Below, in pieces: positions 5,919-6,414 of a stretch of DNA of 6,414 nucleotides (within the stretch, counting starts at the first letter, position 1; every line of letters begins with the position of its first letter). The stretch spans positions 1 through 6,414 of the forward strand of contig CALGNM010000314.1 of assembly GCA_937958665.1 (NCBI GenBank). Direction: 5' to 3'. Made by a program: the position numbers and the translations under genes. Under the pieces are notes generated by a model. That model did no database searches. It was not told the DNA's origin and saw nothing but the letters and a program-made list of their open reading frames with translations. Source of the DNA: an uncultured bacterium (GTDB taxonomy: Bacteria > Edwardsbacteria > AC1 > EtOH8).

Positions 5919-5942
5919 TTGAATGCTCCTTGTGACCGGCGG

Positions 5943-6414
<472 letters not shown>

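Overview
The window is a single assembled contig of GC-rich DNA (about 60 % by eye) with sequencing adapter still attached at both ends. Bases 1-46 match the Illumina TruSeq/P5 adapter and 6372-6414 match its reverse complement, so the genuine insert is 47-6371. Every gene I can support lies on the minus strand. The source looks like a Gram-negative bacterium because two neighbouring genes make the Kdo precursor of lipopolysaccharide and one large protein has a signal peptide and periplasmic thiol-redox domains. I cannot name the phylum; an uncultured or candidate lineage is possible, but that is inference.

Layout in the direction of transcription (right to left): (1) 6371-5943, the C-terminal 142 residues of glyceraldehyde-3-phosphate dehydrogenase (gap), cut by the adapter. 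(2) 5942-5812, an intergenic stretch with a 13-bp perfect palindrome, a second adjacent hairpin, a candidate 26-codon leader ORF with a strong Shine-Dalgarno (SD) sequence, and a possible promoter. (3) 5811-3442, a 789-residue secreted/membrane fusion protein: signal peptide, degenerate UshA-like metallophosphatase domain with a CxC motif, two thioredoxin-like CxxC domains, and a six-helix CcdA/DsbD-like membrane domain. (4) 3441-3384, a short gap with an extended -10 promoter and a good SD. (5) 3383-3030, a small unrecognised membrane protein. (6) 3012-1546, a cytoplasmic TPR protein with nine 40-residue repeats in strict register. (7) 1549-719, kdsA. (8) 688-47, kdsD, cut by the adapter before its CBS domains.

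The last four genes look like one transcription unit started by the 3411-3419 promoter. Evidence is the 17-nt gap before the TPR gene, the 4-nt ATGA overlap between the TPR gene and kdsA, and the 30-nt gap between kdsA and kdsD. KdsD makes D-arabinose-5-phosphate from ribulose-5-phosphate, and KdsA condenses it with phosphoenolpyruvate to Kdo-8-phosphate. The roles of the TPR and small membrane proteins beside them are unknown.

The most interesting object is the fusion protein. It places, in one chain, every station of a possible electron relay from the cytoplasm to the periplasm: a membrane cysteine pair, two CxxC domains, and a terminal CxC domain on a metallophosphatase fold that has lost several metal ligands.
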